Shown: positions 22,341 through 34,723 of the stretch, piece by piece
Layout of the letters: the number at the start of each line of letters is the position of its first letter
Numbering within the stretch: the first letter of the stretch is position 1
NCBI GenBank assembly: GCA_003008705.1
Contig: PDUO01000031.1
Coordinates: 558,001 to 622,000 of the forward strand
Length of the DNA stretch: 64,000 nucleotides
Direction: 5' to 3'
Source: Pezicula radicicola
Taxonomy: Eukaryota > Ascomycota > Leotiomycetes > Helotiales > Dermateaceae
Notes under the pieces: model-generated
Told to the model about the DNA's origin: nothing
Seen by the model: only the letters and a program-made list of their open reading frames with translations
The model's database searches: none
Program-made: the position numbers and the translations under genes

Positions 22341-24380
22341 CTTGACGATCGATCAGAGAATATACTTTGGGTTGGGGATTTGGTGTTGTTGCTCAAGGCG
22401 GGTTGTTGTTGGATGGGGATGAGTGGAGGGGAAGAGATGCGAGGGGTGACTGGTGATTATATGGCTCGTGCCAAGGATTTGAGCTGAGGATCATCAATTT
22501 GCATCAGACACATACCATAGCCGACTCAAAGCACCTGAACTTTTCTTCCCTGTTTTCCCGCCCTCCTCGCGAAAGACGGCACAGAGTCTTAAATCTCCCA
22601 GCTCTTCCAAATCTTCCTCCATACAATATTCGTTCTACACCTTTACACCTCCACGATCTTCCCCCTTCTCGATTTGCGGCTCATATTTAATCATTGCGGG
22701 TTGGACACAGGTACGCAGAAGAAGAACCTATGACGAAAGCCAGATACATGTGACCCTTGGCCATGTCAATCCAAAAGAAATCCAAGTGTCGAACAACCTG
22801 CATACGTTTTCCGATCCGTCCCTTTTTAGCGTCTTTGCGCCTTTCCGGGGCATTTCATTCGTGCAGACAAGGCTTTTGTGGGGTTGATAGCGTTTGAGAA
22901 AGGTATGGGAACGTTGCGGTGATGATGGTAAGAGTCCTGGATCGACGTCATTTTTTCTGGGGATGGGGGGATGTCAGGATGATCGACTTTGTGGCGTAAG
23001 CACTGACGCGAGTCATTAGCCGAGCATTGCGCCCTTTGGATCTGGAACCGAGAGACTTCGAGTATGGGGCTTTTAGTGTTGTTCAAAAAGTTTGCTTTGC
23101 TTGTGAATAGTAATGCAAGTTTGAACTATTGGTTGAGACTCCAGAAGTCTATTCACGATGTCTGTTCAGCTTTTTCCAACTGTCAGTGACGGTAGTAGCT
23201 GAAATCCAGCACTGCCTTCAGGACAAGAACATTACGCGGCTATCATGTATTTTAAGTGTCCAAGACATCTTTATTAGAGTCCTCCATACAAATAAAAGGC
23301 TAAAGTTGGACGGGATTTAAAGATATTGGGATGCATGTGCTACCAAGCTCGGTAATAACTAATAATGGATCTTTGGCCTCGAGAAGACTTGAAAAGATGC
23401 ATATGGCTCCGATCGAATCGAATCGAATCGAATTACCTCTAATTCGATTCTGATCCGAATTCAACGTCTCACTCCTTTAGGAATCTGCTCAAATTTAGAG
23501 CTAGAAACATTCGATTTAACATTCGCCCACACTAGTAAGCCTTGCCTAAATAGGCTAGAAGATTACTTAGTATAGTATAGCATATAGTTATATATGTAAA
23601 CATAGGTCTTATAGAGCTTATAAGAGAGGCTAAATAATATTAGATGTAGCAAAGATAAGTCTATATAGTATAGAATAGTTAAAAGAATATATATATACTA
23701 TAAATTTACCTTACTATTAGTATATTATATAAACTTTAGGTATAATGTTTTTATCGAACGTCAAATTTAGCCTATAAAATTCGACCTTAAATTTGATCAA
23801 ATCGAATTAGTATAAGAAAATTCGAATCAAATTTAATTTGCTAAATTTGCTCCAATCAAACAAGTTCGACAATTCGATCGGAGCCCTAAAGATGCAAGAA
23901 GGATTCAAGGCTTCTACCATAAGGAAACAGCAGGGAACGGAAATAGCTCCGAGAGCACACTGAATACCCTACGAGTTCGGCTACATATCTTCGTCATTAA
24001 TAGTATCATGAACCAACGCAAGCGACTAAATCTTCTTCTTGGCACTCTTAATTGCTTATTTCTCTTTGAAGTCGACTCACTAATGACCTCACTTATATTC
24101 CTGGAAAATCGAAAAGACCTTCATCTATAAATCTTTCCCTCGTGCTCTTACACAGCTATCTAAATATTTAACGGCTTATGGTGGCCTGCTACTAAAAGAA
24201 GCGATAGTTCTCAAGCCAAAAGGACTCCTTAAATTAGTTCGAAGGCCATGGAAGTAACTCGCGCAAAGGAACAAGATAATAAGTAAGCACTATTTAAGAT
24301 TTCATAGTCACACACTCCAGAACTCCTCCAAGGTGGGCAGCAAATACTAGTATCTGCAACACGGGGAACACTACTGACAT
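22341..24380. other. Intergenic region
   Basis: About 2 kb. The first 300 bp is the promoter side of the MARVEL gene. From 23400 to 23900 there is an AT-rich mobile element (annotated separately). The remainder is AT-rich without a supportable gene. Confidence 0.5.
23402..23887. mobile_element. 486-bp MITE with 9-bp target-site duplication
   Basis: Left end ..ggctccgatcgaat and right end attcgatcggagcc.. are 14-bp perfect terminal inverted repeats, offset by three bases from the borders. The element is flanked on both sides by aaagatgca (23393-23401 and 23888-23896), a perfect 9-bp direct duplication. A 9-bp duplication points to Mutator-type (MULE) mobilisation. The interior is about 75 percent AT, starts with a (gaatc) microsatellite and has no coding capacity, so it is non-autonomous. 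Confidence 0.8.
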
Positions 24381-26438
24381 TTAGGCGTATTCCGCAGTAA
24401 CCGCATCATATCTCTTTCCTTGACAAAGCAGCATATACTTCGTCGAAGCCGAATAGAATGTTGCCTCAACTGATCCCTCAACGCAATAGTACTTCCGTCC
24501 ATCCTCACGCTTGAGGATCGTCGATTCTAGATCCTCATGGGACAGATGTGTGAGATCGGCTTCTAGAACAGCAAGTTTTTGCACACTACTGCCTCTATGA
24601 ATAGGTGCGGATTGACTTTCAGGGTCAACATAGACATGCATTCTTTGGCTTGTTGGCGGACCGGCGCTGACCAAGTAGTCAGTAACAAAAGTAATCTCGT
24701 GAGGCTTGTTCTCTTCGACAGCATCGCCTTTGCGAATGAACCATTTCATTGCGGCTACTTTATAGCATCCATGTTTTTCAGACCAATATCTTCAGGTAGT
24801 TCTATTAGTAGAAGTAGGCTTTGGTTACGGGATATTCAAACTTACTGCTCGGCGGAGTCGTGTATATTGTTATTATAAGGGATATTTAGCTCAATGCCGT
24901 AATGTTTTCTCGCTTTACGAGATGCCACTTTAACAACAGCCAGCTTTGCATTGGCACGATTTAAGCCCATCATAACAGCACCACGCATGATAGCCGACCA
25001 GGCATTAGGTGGTTGCAGCACTTCAACTCCACGCAATGAGCTACGGAGGCGCTCTTTAAGGTAGATATTTTGACCGAATCCGCCGACGAGAAGGACAGCC
25101 TTAATCTTTTTGTTTGAAGACTTGATTTGTTCCTTGACAAGATCAATAATCTTCATCATAACTGGCTCGAAAATTCCTCTCATTTCCTCTGGCTTTATGG
25201 TGAATCTGCCTCTTCGAATGCCAAGTTTCGGGTTATTCGCAAGGCCAGGAACCGGTATTGTATAGCCATCATCACTGGCTACAGCTGGTGCGTATTGTTT
25301 TTTAATCTGGTATAGGCTTAGGAACATATCTTTTGCCAAGGACAAGGTAACTTACCACAGTGTCAAACCTCTCCATGGCTTCTGCAAGGATTTCGTCATC
25401 CCAGCCCGGTTCCCCTTCCAATTTTGAAGTTAGGAAGTCTCCAAACCGGCGATTTAGAAATGTCGAGCCACAAAGACCACCTGTCCCACTGGCTGCTTCC
25501 TTGACTTTAAGAATGGGGTGAAGCTCCGTTATGGTATATGATATTAAGTCGACTGTTCCTCCACCAGCGTCGCAGAGAACGAAATTGTCACCAACGTTGA
25601 GTCCATGGGGGTCAAGACCATGAAGGGCATAGATTGCAGCAGCTTCCTGTTTATAGATATTCAGCATAATATTTGAAGAATCTATAGTACGAATTAGTTT
25701 GTAGGAGATCATTTTAAGTAGTACAAGTGAATTACTCAATAGATAGCTATTCGAAATGATCTCTTACAAACCAATTCATAAGTTGTCGTCAGTTACTCAC
25801 CGGCTCAGATACTAGTAGTATCTCCGAGGCCGACTTCAGACCTGCCTTTTTGCAAGCCTTCAACGTCTTCTCCTTGGCAACCTCAGACCAAATAGCAGGA
25901 ACAGTGAGGCAAAATTCGAGGGGTATAGTGCGAAGGACCGCTGCTCCGACTTTCTGCTCTAGTGTGTACATAAGGTGCTTGTACAATTCAGCCAAATAAT
26001 CGGTTGTCAATTCCTCCGGAGTTCTCGTTTGACTTGCACCGGTGAGAAAAGGGTTCTTCTCAACGAGACCCCTAAAATCGCTTTAGCGTCGGCATTTGAA
26101 GATGGAGCACTTGAACATCAACCCACAACTTGAACCATTGATGTCGCTCAACAAGAGGCGGAATCTGGAATCCCCATTCTGTCCCCGAGGGTGTAAAATG
26201 AAGTTCTGTGGGAACTTTGACACTGCTCATTCCTTCATTTGTTCCTAACCGCGCAGGCCATGTCTCGATTACGGAATGATGATCGGACTACGAAAATATT
26301 AGCATTGGGAATATTCACATGGGTTATACGCCCTACTCGTCTCGTCTCCGCCCAGGCGATACCTGAGAACGTGGTTCCAAAATCGATTCCGACAATCAAT
26401 TTCCGGTCATTAAGCGAAAGTTGTTGAAGAAATTCCAT
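24381..26438 (-). CDS. Hsp70-like ATPase (HSPA12-type, no substrate domain)
   Basis: Six exons on the minus strand: 26337-26438, 26127-26287, 25801-26071, 25356-25646, 24846-25306, 24381-24789, giving 564 aa in frame. The actin-like ATPase signatures are present: phosphate-1 IVGIDFGTTFSG (15-26), phosphate-2 LCDAGGGTVDLISY and the adenosine motif VLLVGGFGQNIYLKERL. There is no C-terminal peptide-binding domain; length fits the fungal Hsp70-like solo ATPases, which are expanded in filamentous ascomycetes. Intron 3 (25647-25800) is 154 nt, three times the others, because a hairpin element has been inserted. The second intron uses a weaker gtgggt donor, chosen because it alone keeps frame (WFKL-GLVEKNPF). 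Substrates are unknown. It is divergent from the 27248 gene. Confidence 0.88.
25691..25777. mobile_element. Hairpin MITE inside an intron
   Basis: Arms 25691-25715 and 25754-25777 are inverted repeats matching at 22 of 24 positions, with a 38-nt loop containing acaagtgaattactcaa. The arms match the ends of the elements at 18598 and 43590, and the loop matches the dispersed minisatellite. It lies wholly inside intron 3 of the Hsp70-like gene. Confidence 0.75.
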
Positions 26439-27247
26439 CTTGGGAAGTAGACCACTAGGACTAAGTAATTCCGTGAATAAAAACTGATTATTCTAACCAG
26501 AGATTCCAAAGTATCTATAATCAATGTTGGTTGGCGTAAAGCGTAAAGACTTCTTCTTGGGAAAAGAAACTGGGAGCTGATAGTGGGGTATGGCCGTCAG
26601 CTCAAGTGCTTGGGGTGCTGGGAACGTCGGCCATAAGGCAAATGTCCAGTAACACAAACGCAAGGCTTTGAAGGTAGGCTAAATGAAGTGGTAGCGTTAA
26701 ATCTTGATCTTTACATCGATTTCTAACTTTAGACTAGAAATCAATTTTATAAACCTTTCGTGTTTCCTATGTAAGGCTCGCGGCTAGAGTGACTGGCGGA
26801 GGCTGAGGGCTATTGGGGCTGACAATTGCAACACCTACTTGTAGTTGTACGGCGCTAATGCATCTAACCAGAATGAGAATGCCCTCACTCAATAGAATCA
26901 ACCTCAGCAAGCCATTAGATAAAGATGCATTTGATTTTAACAGTTTATTCGTTATGACTGCCCCGTGGAGTGCCTTATCGTCTCACCGAATAGTTCCCAG
27001 AAACTCTTTTGACATCTCTTCCGCAGTTGTTCGGCGAGGCTGTAGGCTGAAGTCTGCCTTTCTATCTATTTTTGACTTTCTTGCAGAAACCTCCTCGATT
27101 CCAGCCTGATTTGAGATTCAATACTTCTGTGACACGATTGCTTGGTCTTCCCTGAGAAAGGAGCTGTGAGGTGCTTTGAAGAGCCCAAAAGTCGACTGAG
27201 CCTTCGGAGATCAAACATATACTATCAGTCTCTAAACCAAGGACACC
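26439..27247. promoter_or_regulatory. Divergent promoter region between the Hsp70-like gene and the 27248 gene
   Basis: About 0.8 kb. An antisense coding-like frame at 26820-27115 has a stop and no start and may be a remnant. No specific regulatory motif can be named. Confidence 0.4.
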
Positions 27248-28762
27248 ATGGAATCAACAAAAGAGAAGATCTCTACTGCTCAATCACGGCGTAAGTACCA
27301 ATTTCACGGCTTCACTACGCTGACCGTTGATAATTTATAACTTTTGTGTAGCTCTTCCAGTAAAACCTTCTGATAAAGTTGACGATGGTGTTCGTGGTAC
27401 CTGCGAGAAGTGTTCTATTCCAGCAAGGTCTTTCCACTCGACTTTTACCCTCGGCTTTAGTAATTTATACTAATCGCTCCTAGCTCTGCTAACGTGGAAA
27501 CCGAAAACCTTCCTGTTGATGATTCAAAGTCATCGAAGGCTCCAGAAATTGACTCCATAAGAGACCTAACATTAGCAAGCGAGATGGAAACAAGCCCAAC
27601 GATCAAGGAAAAGCTTGACCAGTCGGAGATCGAATGCGAAATTTTGCGAACACAAGTTTTAGAGCTGCGAAAGAATCTTCAAGATGCACAGGACTTCATC
27701 TTCAGCTCACAGCCACGCCTGAAAACTCTCACCGAAGATGAAGCAAGATCCGATTTCAATACACTCTGTGGGTCTGTACAAGAACTGGTAGATCGAAAGC
27801 TTGGGGATGCACTAGACGACAAGAGTTTGGTCAAAGAGAATACCGTGCGCATCGGGCCAGCAAAACTGCTTCTATCATGCATATCATTATCTGGAAAGGA
27901 GGGATTCAATTACTCAGGTACGGATGAGTACAATATAACAGCAGCAATTCTAAGATTTCTCTGCCTCGAAGTCTTCGAGAGAAACTTCTATTCTTATGTT
28001 GGAGATGCAGAGAGGGTGTTGATATCAATTGAAAAAGGCATGAGAAGCCTTGAACCTCGACGAGGTTAGTATTCCGCTTCGCCTTATGCTCTACATGCTA
28101 TTGATTAACGGTGCTGACATCTACTGGCTTCAGACCTCATAACCTTCCGTACTTGGCGTTGTGAGACGTATTCCGCTATTGCCAACAGACCCGAATTTCA
28201 CGAAATACTCCAAGCACGAAAACATGCTGTAGCTACCCAACTTACAGAAATGCTTGCCATGTTTATTCCCCGAGAGGCAGATCGTCATCGCAGCCTTTTG
28301 GCTGCGGTACAAAAAACCATAGTGGAACCTGCCTTCGCTCTGGCACAGAAGATATCTCTCTCAGTGGACAGATTCAGCATTGAATGGCCTCGTAGCAGTG
28401 GTTCTCCATCTGAACAGTGGAAATATCTCGAGCGAGACTTCAACAGTTTTGAATGTATTGATCTCGCAGCAGGGGGCAAGCCGCTTAAGGCTCAACCTGT
28501 AGGTAACATCGACCACATCGTTAATATTACCCCTGGGCTAGTTTATCAAAGCGTTAAGTCGGATTCGTATACAGAACAGAAGGTTTTGAGCAAACCCAAG
28601 GTTCTGGTTGCTGTTACGAGGGAAGGCCATGGGTCGTTTATGGAGGCTAAAACACATTCAGCGCGAATACCAACAGTGCTGGGCTGGGTTGAAGAAACAG
28701 TGCAGGCATGGATGGAAAGGACTGGACGTACAGGTACGAAGCAGGGAGTAACTAGAAGGTGA
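27248..28762 (+). CDS. Conserved fungal protein of unknown function
   Basis: Exons 27248-27290, 27352-27427, 27484-28064 and 28134-28762, giving 442 aa. Introns are 61, 56 and 69 nt; the second uses an unusual gtcttt donor but has a good ctaatcgc branch and tag acceptor and is the one that keeps frame. The protein has a short region with CEKC (near residue 34), an acidic stretch, a coiled coil at about 85-125, and an alpha-helical body. The body includes EYNITAAILRFLCLEVFERNF and FHEILQARKHAVATQL, and it ends in a basic TGTKQGVTRR tail. I do not recognise a named domain. Proteins of this general build are common next to Hsp70-like genes in filamentous fungi, but that is memory, not proof. Confidence 0.72.
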
Positions 28763-29981
28763 AGAAGGTTTGGAAGAGGAAATTGCGTTTGAATCTATGC
28801 CGACGAGCTTATAAATATTTTGTATTATGAATCTTTCACTGATAATGCCCAAATACTTATGTGAGTAAATCAAGTTTAAGTGACTTACCTAAATCACACG
28901 GTATAAATCAGACGCCGAATTCAACTAGGTTCCTACAGCCAAATTAGTCAGTCAAATCAAATTAGTTAGACATTTTCAAATTAAGTAACTTGCCTAGATC
29001 AAGTAAGTAGATTACTTACTTATGTATAATCATGTGGCAATGACGTTATGTCCCAGCGGTTTTCTAAGTTACCTAGAGTTGTTGTGGAGTTCCAACTTAG
29101 TTCTAGGTACCTAGGCTTCTAGCTTAAGCGAGGGGCTGCCCTTCTTCCTTGTACAGCTAGGTGCATGTGTAAACGTGAACGGCGCTTCCCGTCGACTCAC
29201 TTCAAGATAACTAAATAACATGTGCTAGGACTTGAGCACCTACACATTTACAGCCCCCGATGTTTCCGTAGTACAAACACGACAACCCTTGTTAAATCCA
29301 GCGAATCGAGCCGCAAGATGTTAACATCAAAGGCAGCCTTGCAATACCAATCATTATTCAAACCCCGATTCTAGCCTTCCATGAAACATGTTAATTCGGT
29401 GTATCATGCACTCCTTATCACATTTTCGAACTTACTGACAATCCAAACATCAGCTAGCGCTTTGAATAGGACCAGACTGTACAAAGATGTACACCGATTT
29501 GGTAGTCAAATTGCTAGGTCTGACCATCAAATCTGACTATCATTAATTAAAACTATCTGTCACGAAGCCAAAACAAAAAAAAGAGAGAGAGAGAGGGTTT
29601 TCTTACTATCGAATTCCAGAGTCGTGATTCTGCCTTATACTAGGCTTCTGTCTTGGGCAGAATTCATTGGATCAGCCACGAAGTTCCAAGCCTTGGCGAT
29701 TACCACCCACCTAACTCCACGTTCTGTGAACCATACCTTTGCACAGCCTTTCCTCAACCACAAAATCTTGAATTATTGTATCGTGTTTTCTTTTTCCAGA
29801 ACGCTGAGTTTGAGCTTCAAACCGAGTCCTACGGTCTTATCTCCCAGTTGTACATCCTTCGGCCTTACAAATTGTCTGTCGCAGAAGTTGTCGGTGTTAG
29901 TGAGGCGCGATACCACCAGACGAGTCGACGAGCCTTACGAGTGTTACGATTCTAATTATTCAATTGTCTCTTATCTCTATA
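28763..29981. other. Intergenic region with minisatellite copies and a GA microsatellite
   Basis: Family motifs occur at 28861-28895 (gtgagtaaatcaagttt, aagtgacttacc) and 28950-29025 (aagtaacttgcc, agattacttactta). A (GA) microsatellite lies near 29582-29596. The 121-codon frame at 29624-29989 overlaps another of 100 codons and ends at the RBR start, so I treat it as 5' UTR noise. Confidence 0.5.
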
Positions 29982-31780
29982 ATGAATAGTTTAAGGAAGA
30001 TTGGCAGTCTTCTTAGGCTAGGTCCGAAACAAGAATCCATCTCAACCGAGATTTTGGATCCCATCCTAGAAGATTCATCTGAGGAAGAAACATGCCCAGT
30101 GTACAATTCATCGGTGTATGAGAACATCGAAGAACCGTAAGCGTTTTTTCATTATTATGTGAGTTTACGCTGCCAGAGTTACTGAAGAAACGTCCAGACA
30201 AAAAATAGCACAAGACTCCCGACACAACGAGCAAGCAGGGCCGAAACCCACTCAAGCTCACAATATTCTACCTGGAACGCCTCCCAAAATATTCGAAGAA
30301 GGAGACAGACTCTACGACCTTGATAGGGGAATAATAGCATCATTAGACCACCTCAATTTGGAAGAAATATACGGAGACGCAAAACTTTCTCACTTCGGTC
30401 CCCAATATGGCTTGTCTAAGTCAGCCCGAACGACCGGCCAGGACCTTGTGGTACAAAGCCCCACCGTCTTCCGAGTCGAATCCTCAAATTTCTACGAGAA
30501 TATGATGCGAAGTGCAGACGCTGATCTTCAACGAGCATTCTTGGAAAGCTTGAAGTCGACAGAGGGGCAGGGGAGTCGAGGCCATCGGGAGCCTGCAGGA
30601 AAAGAGTTTGTAACCTCTAGTATTTGTGAGGGTCATTGTTACTAATATTTACCACTAGCATTACTCATCCAACGCCATCAACAACATCGCCAAGGGGAGT
30701 ACGGGAAGAAATACTAGCATCGACTGGATCCTTCGTTCAATCAACAACTGGTCCCACGAGCTGTATAATATGCATCGAAGACTTCACGGACAAAGTCAGA
30801 CCTCCAGGGTGGATTTCTTTAGCCTGCCTACACGAGCCTTCAGTATGTACAGACTGTATATCCAAGTCCATAAAAAGCGACCTGGAAAGTAAGATCTGGA
30901 ACCAAATTAAGTGCCCAGAATGTAGCACGCTACTCGTATATGAAGATATTAAGAGACTTGCAGATTCGGAGACTTTTTCAAGGTACATTTTAAGTAGCAA
31001 TATGCATAGTGTCTACCAAGTTCTAATTCGCGTATAGATATGAAGTTATGTCTTTTCGCAGTGCAGTCGGCGGAGACAACAATTTTGTATGGTGCCAAAA
31101 ATGTGATTTCGGTCAACTACACGGGAGTGGAGCGTCAAAACCCATTGTCCGTTGCTTAAAATGCGGTTTCCGGTCCTGTTACGTACATTCTGTTGCTTGG
31201 CATGAGCGACTAACCTGTCAAGAGTACGATGAGATGCTTCAGGACCCCGATGGGTTTCAAAGCGCAATAGACAAGGAGGATGAAGCAAACAAAGAAACGA
31301 GAAGGTTACAACTTGAGGAAGATGAGAGACTTGCCCAAGAGTTAAGTCAAAGGGACAAACAGGCAGAGGAACAGCGACAGCGACAACGACACGAGGAAGA
31401 AATGAGGAGAGCTAGAGTTCAACAAGCGGCAGAGGCGGAGAGAAAGAAACAAGAACAGGAAAGGGCGAAGAAAAGAGAAGAGATTAAGAGAAAGCAGATG
31501 GAGAACCAGTTATCGATGGCAAAAGTTCAGTCCACGACCAAGAAGTGCCCTGGGTGTCAGTGGCCCATTGAGAAAAATCAAGGGTGTGATCACATGACGT
31601 GTAAGTCTTCAATTGACTTCCTTTACATTTCTTGAATTCGAACCCTAGAAGTATAGGGGTGATATTGAGGTATCGGTCTGATCAAAGTGACTGACTGATA
31701 CAGGCATAAAATGCCGACATGAGTTTTGCTGGCCTTGTATGAAGAATTGGAAAACCCATGGCGGTAAATGCCGCTATTAA
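29982..31780 (+). CDS. RBR-type E3 ubiquitin ligase (RING1-IBR-RING2)
   Basis: Exons 29982-30136, 30177-30605, 30659-30982, 31038-31600 and 31704-31780, giving 515 aa with this last exon. RING1 starts at C230 (CIIC, CLH, CTDC, CPEC). The IBR has CQKC, CLKC, SCYVH and WHE. Residues about 385-460 form a long charged coiled coil, which is unusual between IBR and Rcat. The Rcat (RING2) has CPGC at 473-476 and the expected catalytic cysteine C486 in QGCDHMTC. RBR enzymes carry ubiquitin on that cysteine before transfer. The exon 2/3 junction is the weakest call: a gtttgt donor at 30606 keeps frame with the well-placed tactaat branch and ctag acceptor. The last exon gives a short tail (EFCWPCMKNW ... 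GGKCRY). A second, longer last exon exists downstream. Confidence 0.88.
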
Positions 31781-31943
31781 CTAGAACATTATCCAGTTGG
31801 ATACCCCAAATCAAGTGAGTTATCTAGATCAAGGGTACACTGGATTGGATGTTACTAGTTATTCAATTATGGTCTGGTTGCGTTGCACATTCAATGACAG
31901 TTGTAGAAAAAGGGTCCCGAAACTTGCTAACAGGTTACTAAAG

Positions 31944-32065
31944 GCATTAAATGCAAAGCCGAATTTTGCTGGCTTTGTCTGAACGATTTCAATGAGATTC
32001 GATTGCACGGAAACTCAAGGCATAAACGTACTTGCAAATTTCATACCAATAATCTACCACAATAA
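31944..32065 (+). CDS. Alternative last exon of the RBR ligase
   Basis: An open 122-nt segment following a ttactaaag acceptor, in the same phase as the annotated last exon. Both begin GC-ATH-AAA-TGC, so either can be spliced to the donor at 31601. It encodes IKCKAEFCWLCLNDFNEIRL and then GNSRHKRTCKFH before a stop, which is closer to the usual fungal Rcat ending than the upstream exon, which is shortened. Use of this exon would give a protein of about 530 aa. Whether both are used cannot be seen from DNA. Confidence 0.7.
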
Positions 32066-32968
32066 ATCAACAGCAGAGTATTGAATAACAAATTATCCAA
32101 TCCAAAGGAAGAGTAAACGACACTTATGAACAAGCTTTAAATTAGACTGCTGAACCAGATGATTTACTCGAATAGCTGACTTCCTCGAAATGAGTGAGAT
32201 GCCTAAATTAAGTGAGTTAATGAATTCAACCTAGTCAGTACTAGATAGAATCGAGAATACAAAGACTAAGCGGCAACCCCCCCATGTTCCCCCTATTTCT
32301 AGCGAAAGGTGATTCGCTTAAGGCGCTCTATCTCTCTTAATCGCAATACTCGTATTAAACAACGTAAAGTAAGTATGTCGGTTGACTAAATCAACTACTC
32401 GACGGGCAGCCTAGTGATCTCACTTAGTATGCTCGTTGTCGAAAGGTGTTGAATTGTCTAAGGAAGAAAGAAGCTATCTACAAGAGGAAGTGGTCTTTTA
32501 TAGGTGCCAAGATCCTACGTGACTAATCAGGTGACATTTATTTCAACAATGTAGTTTTGATTTCAAATTTATCTAATAATCCCTCCTTGCTATTCTTATC
32601 CGAGTGTAGAATGCAGTCCTACCTTCTGTAAACATGTCCACTGTTTATCGAAGTTAAGTGGACCAAATGAAATGCATGAAGAAAAGATAATTTTATTAAT
32701 TAATAAGACATATAAATTTGAGGCTTTTGGTGCCAAAGTCGTGTGACAATCTCTAATACATCAGCAGAGTCCTATTTGACATCGTACATTCCAAAGCAAG
32801 TAAAACAATACTCCAAACAGATAATAATATAAGATCAGGGGTGACTTGTTGACGATTTGCCGTAATTTCTCATGTTTCAACAGGTCTACAAAAAGCCCGT
32901 AAATGACGTCCTTGAAAGAACGGTAGAAAACACTCTCTCCAAGTCAAATCAGTCATACTAGAGGAAGA
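32066..32968. other. Gene-free interval with degenerate family copy
   Basis: AT-rich 0.9 kb between the RBR gene and the 3' end of the P450. Motifs gagtgagatgcc and attaagtgagttaatg near 32185-32225 belong to the dispersed minisatellite family. No coding signal. Confidence 0.5.
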
Positions 32969-34723
32969 TCAGTCAGCTTTACACATTAATACGCCATAGC
33001 TCTTAACTTGCCTTGTACCGTCTAGTTCAAGGTCAAACCTGCGGAAGATAGCAGCAAATACGAGGTACATTTCACAGTAAGCTAGACTGTAATTGTTGTC
33101 AGAATATAAAGATCGCTATAGTGAACAGAGGCTGGTTTTACTTTTGTCCCATACACATTCTTGGCCCTTTGGAAAAGGCAACAAGCCATTTCTCTAAACT
33201 TGCCGAATCTGGTTGCAGCCACCGGTCCGGATCGAAGGCTTTCGCGTCTTTGAATATAGCTTCTGAATCGTGAACAAAAATCCCACTTTGGCCTACTATT
33301 GTCTTTGGTAGAGATGTTAGAAACTTGTACGTAGGGATGTTCTGAATGCTTACTGTTGGGGGAATGTATGTGCCACTAATAGTCGCGCCCGATGATGGGA
33401 CAATTCTCGGCAGTGCGCTCGCTACATTAGGGCTAATACGTAGGCATTCCTTTATGACAGCAGTCTATAATTATTAGTCCCAAAAGCAAACATTAACGCT
33501 TCAAAGCAATAAGAATCTCACCAAAAAAGGAAGCTTTTCCAACTGTTCGAACTTGGGGGGACTCTCAAGGTTCGGCCAAGCTGTTCTCAGTTCATCTTTC
33601 AATCTCTTAATCAAATTAGGGGAATCTAGCAAATGGAAAGTTCCAACCATTAAGGCGTTTCCCGTCGTATCGGCACCACCAAACATGAGTGCTTGAGCTT
33701 CTTCGTAAAGACTGCCAGCAGATGGAAGTGGTGCACCTTTGCTAGCTTCGGGGTTTAGCAGTTCATGATAGATAATCCGATGGGGAGAATCATTCAAAAC
33801 TTCGGGATTATTCACTACCTCATTTACCTGTTTTCCGAGTAATTGTTGAAGTTGGATTAAACCAGCCGTTCGAGGACTGCTTATGACACTAAGCCAGACC
33901 GGCATACCAAACACTATTCTCCGAAGCAGACTAAAATGCCTGAAAATAATGAAGGCTGGCAAAGAGGCTTCCATAGCTTCGATAATAGGTGCTTTGAACT
34001 CGGGCTCAGCGATGGCATCGACAGATTTAGCGAAACAAAAATGGGTTATCGTGTCCATTGTAAAACATCGAAATCCGAAGAAAAGATCAGAAGATCTTCC
34101 GGCTATATTATTCGTTTTTAACACTGAGCACAATTTATCGGCCTACATGAAATTTTGGTCACTTCAAATCATTGTTGTGTATAAGTTCGAGCAGCTTACA
34201 TTATTTTGTATGAGGTCTTGAAGTTCAAAAATAGCGCGCCGGGAGAAAAGAGGGGTCATGATATCCTTTCTCTGTTTAGCCTCTTGGTAAGTCAAGAAGC
34301 CGAAAGATGACCGGTCCTCTCCAAAACTGTGATAAAGACTCTCTTCTTTATCCCATCGGTTTACATTGTTGTAGATTTCATGATATGCAGTAGGGTCCGA
34401 AAAATGAAGCTGATGTTTGCATTAGTTGAAGAGTTTGTAGACGTGGGGTCCAGGCCAAATACCTCGTTGGGACCGACTCGAACGATTTTGCCATACTTTT
34501 GATGCAATTCTCGAAGGACATCAATCCATGATCTTCCCAGAAAAACCTCTTGATACGTCTTGTACCAAGCGGTAAGTGCAGCAATTTTAGGTCCTGGAAA
34601 GTGCCCGAGGGGATGATAGAATGTATTGAAGATTCCGGTAAAGACCTTGTGCAGCATCCATGCGGTGATCATGCAAACAATTCCAATTCCAGCAGACTTG
34701 GCATCGGCATCGAAGCGAAACAT
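32969..34723 (-). CDS. Cytochrome P450 monooxygenase
   Basis: Six exons on the minus strand: 34463-34723, 34200-34409, 33522-34142, 33354-33464, 33142-33302, 32969-33086, giving 493 aa in one frame. All five introns are 51-57 nt. An N-terminal membrane anchor (about 12-30, GIGIVCMITAWMLHKVF) and the proline hinge YHPLGHFPGPK are present. The I-helix has GGADTT (312-317), the K-helix E370-x2-R373 and the heme loop FSKGPRMCMG with C451. The start is at MFRFDADAK. Overall sequence resembles fungal P450s of secondary metabolism (the trichodiene-oxygenase-like group comes to mind), but substrate cannot be assigned. It shares a 304-bp divergent promoter with the methyltransferase, which suggests co-regulation. 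Confidence 0.9.

Noticed and set aside
26820..27115. Antisense coding-like frame with a TGA that could instead be a gtgaga donor
   Set aside because: No start codon and no downstream exon could be found, so it is left as a possible remnant only.
29624..29989. 121-codon frame before the RBR gene
   Set aside because: It overlaps a second frame and the RBR start codon and has no recognisable protein features; better explained as 5' UTR.
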